DNA of 64,000 bases, taken from positions 135,289 through 199,288 of the forward strand of contig NW_019091576.1 in the NCBI RefSeq assembly GCF_001949145.1, given 5' to 3'. Positions 63,150 to 64,000 of this stretch are shown here, one piece after another. This DNA comes from Acanthaster planci. Taxonomy: Eukaryota > Echinodermata > Asteroidea > Valvatida > Acanthasteridae. Below the pieces are notes generated by a model. That model saw nothing but the letters and a program-made list of their open reading frames with translations, was not told the DNA's origin and made no database searches. The position numbers and the translations under genes were made by a program. Position 1 is the stretch's first letter, and the number at the start of each line of letters is the position of its first letter.

Positions 63150-64000
63150 TACTGAGATTCCGTCTTGAGCATGGCCAGTCCATGAGAATGATCCCCCTGC
63201 AAAACATCACTGAGATAAATGAGGTAAATGTTGAGTGGAATTTCCAACAAGCGGCTGTACAAATGTCTGAAATCGGGACGCCTTTGAAATAAGCCCATGA
63301 GGAGGAGACGGCCCGAACATTGTGAGCACGTATATGGCATCGATGTTGATCATAAGAAGCAGTGGGCCAGTCTGAATTCGCAAACTTAATAGCAGAGACC
63401 ACCCACCTGGCAATAGTGTCTCTGGAGGCTGCACGGTGAGACTTAGATGTAATGAGTAATTGAGTTACTTGCCCTCGGATGTCCTTAGTTCGGTAGAGAT
63501 ACCATTTGAGTGTCCAGACAGGACACCAGAGTTTGTCAGAGGTAGATGAGGCTAACGACCGGATGGATGGGATGAAGATGTCCAGTGGCTAAAATGAGGG
63601 TGTTTGGTTCTTGGTAAGAAAGCCAATCTCTGGAATTAGACGACCCCTAGAGGCTACCATCGAATATGGCCATCAGCAATGGACAGTGCTTTAATCTCGC
63701 AGCCTCGACGAACAGTGACGATGGCTAAAAGGAAGGCCAGCTTCATACCCAAATGAAGTAGGGTAGCTTGTCCTACCGGTTCAAAAGGGGGGCTAGCCAA
63801 AAGTCAAAGGACATCCCCCAGATTCCATGAAGGAACGAGTTGTCGGGTTGAGGGACGTTCAATAAACATGCCCTGAAGAAGATGATGGATCGCAGTGTTG
63901 TTAGAGATAGAGGATCCATCAGTAAACCTACCGTGGATAGCTGCCAAAGCCGAATGGTAGAGCCTGATTGCTGAAACAAGGAGGCCAGACTGGAAGAGAT
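63150..64000 (-). pseudogene. DIRS-type retrotransposon tyrosine recombinase remnant
   Basis: Reading the minus strand from 64000 downward gives a tyrosine-recombinase-like protein in pieces. The N-terminal SAM-like region has SAIRLYHSALAAIHGRF; the first catalytic arginine box is VRRGCEIKALS (Arg codon about 63707); then KLWCPVWTLKWYLYRTK; then the His-x-x-Arg box AHNVRAVSSSWAYFKG (63324-63313), followed by CTAACW. These features fit the recombinases of DIRS-like retrotransposons. The copy is dead: in-frame stops at 63806, 63656 and 63638, frame changes between segments, and a frame shift at the expected catalytic tyrosine (about 63220). The reverse transcriptase, if present, lies beyond the window. 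Confidence 0.8.

Larger units (their letters stand above)
61392..64000 (-). other. IPMK: IPMK last intron (partial)
   Basis: This sequence lies upstream of the IPMK terminal exon acceptor. I looked on the minus strand for the preceding exon, which should carry the DxKxG-type motif, and did not find it. The second half is occupied by the inverted-repeat unit and the DIRS-type recombinase remnant. Confidence 0.7.

Overview
This is a window of animal nuclear DNA. Genes are split by kilobase introns with GT-AG borders, the sequence is full of transposon debris, and one 530-base assembly gap is present. The two recognisable genes and the repeat types (tRNA-derived SINEs, a Harbinger-type DNA transposon, a DIRS-type tyrosine recombinase, very dense TACATG/TACCGG palindromic simple sequence) fit a marine deuterostome invertebrate such as an amphioxus, hemichordate or echinoderm. 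The species cannot be fixed from the sequence alone.

Region 1 to about 46 kb is the 5' part of one minus-strand gene, a G-protein-coupled-receptor kinase of the GRK4/5/6 (GRK5-like) subfamily. I reconstructed five consecutive coding exons by hand: exon 1 at 45948-45897, exon 2 at 33286-33191, exon 3 at 17132-17020, exon 4 at 10883-10806 and exon 5 at 742-642. All have GT/AG borders and compatible phases, and together they give about 146 residues: the receptor-engaging N-terminal helix, the basic lipid/calmodulin-binding patch and the first part of the RGS-homology domain. The kinase domain lies beyond the low-coordinate end. A CpG-rich segment just upstream of exon 1 (about 45954-46560) is the likely promoter and 5' UTR. 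A four-codon upstream ORF overlaps the start codon.

The GRK introns (12.6, 16.1, 6.1 and 10.1 kb) hold SINEs, a non-LTR retrotransposon 3' fragment whose tail stops about 35 bp from the exon 4 splice donor, an intact-ended 812-bp Harbinger-type element with a TAA target duplication and a Myb/SANT-like ORF, a pogo/mariner-like MITE with a tandemly amplified end, several perfect foldbacks, and clusters of the palindromic simple repeat. A few repeat-poor AT-rich or CpG-rich patches look like candidate regulatory DNA.

Region 46.6-54 kb is intergenic, nearly free of the palindromic repeat, with a tRNA-like fragment, a (GTT)n microsatellite, an inverted-repeat element and a SINE. From about 54.7 kb to 60.5 kb no coding exon is recognised; it may contain the long 3' UTR of the next gene. 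At 61391-60550 (minus) is the terminal exon of inositol polyphosphate multikinase (IPMK). Its upstream exons lie beyond 64 kb, so 61392-64000 is intron, containing a CAAGTCA-type repeat, a 252-bp inverted-repeat unit and a decayed DIRS-type tyrosine recombinase running off the window end.

The two genes act in receptor desensitisation and inositol phosphate signalling respectively, but nothing here shows that they are co-regulated. I did not find a convincing undescribed biological system. The most unusual feature is the palindromic TACATG/TACCGG repeat system and its uneven distribution.
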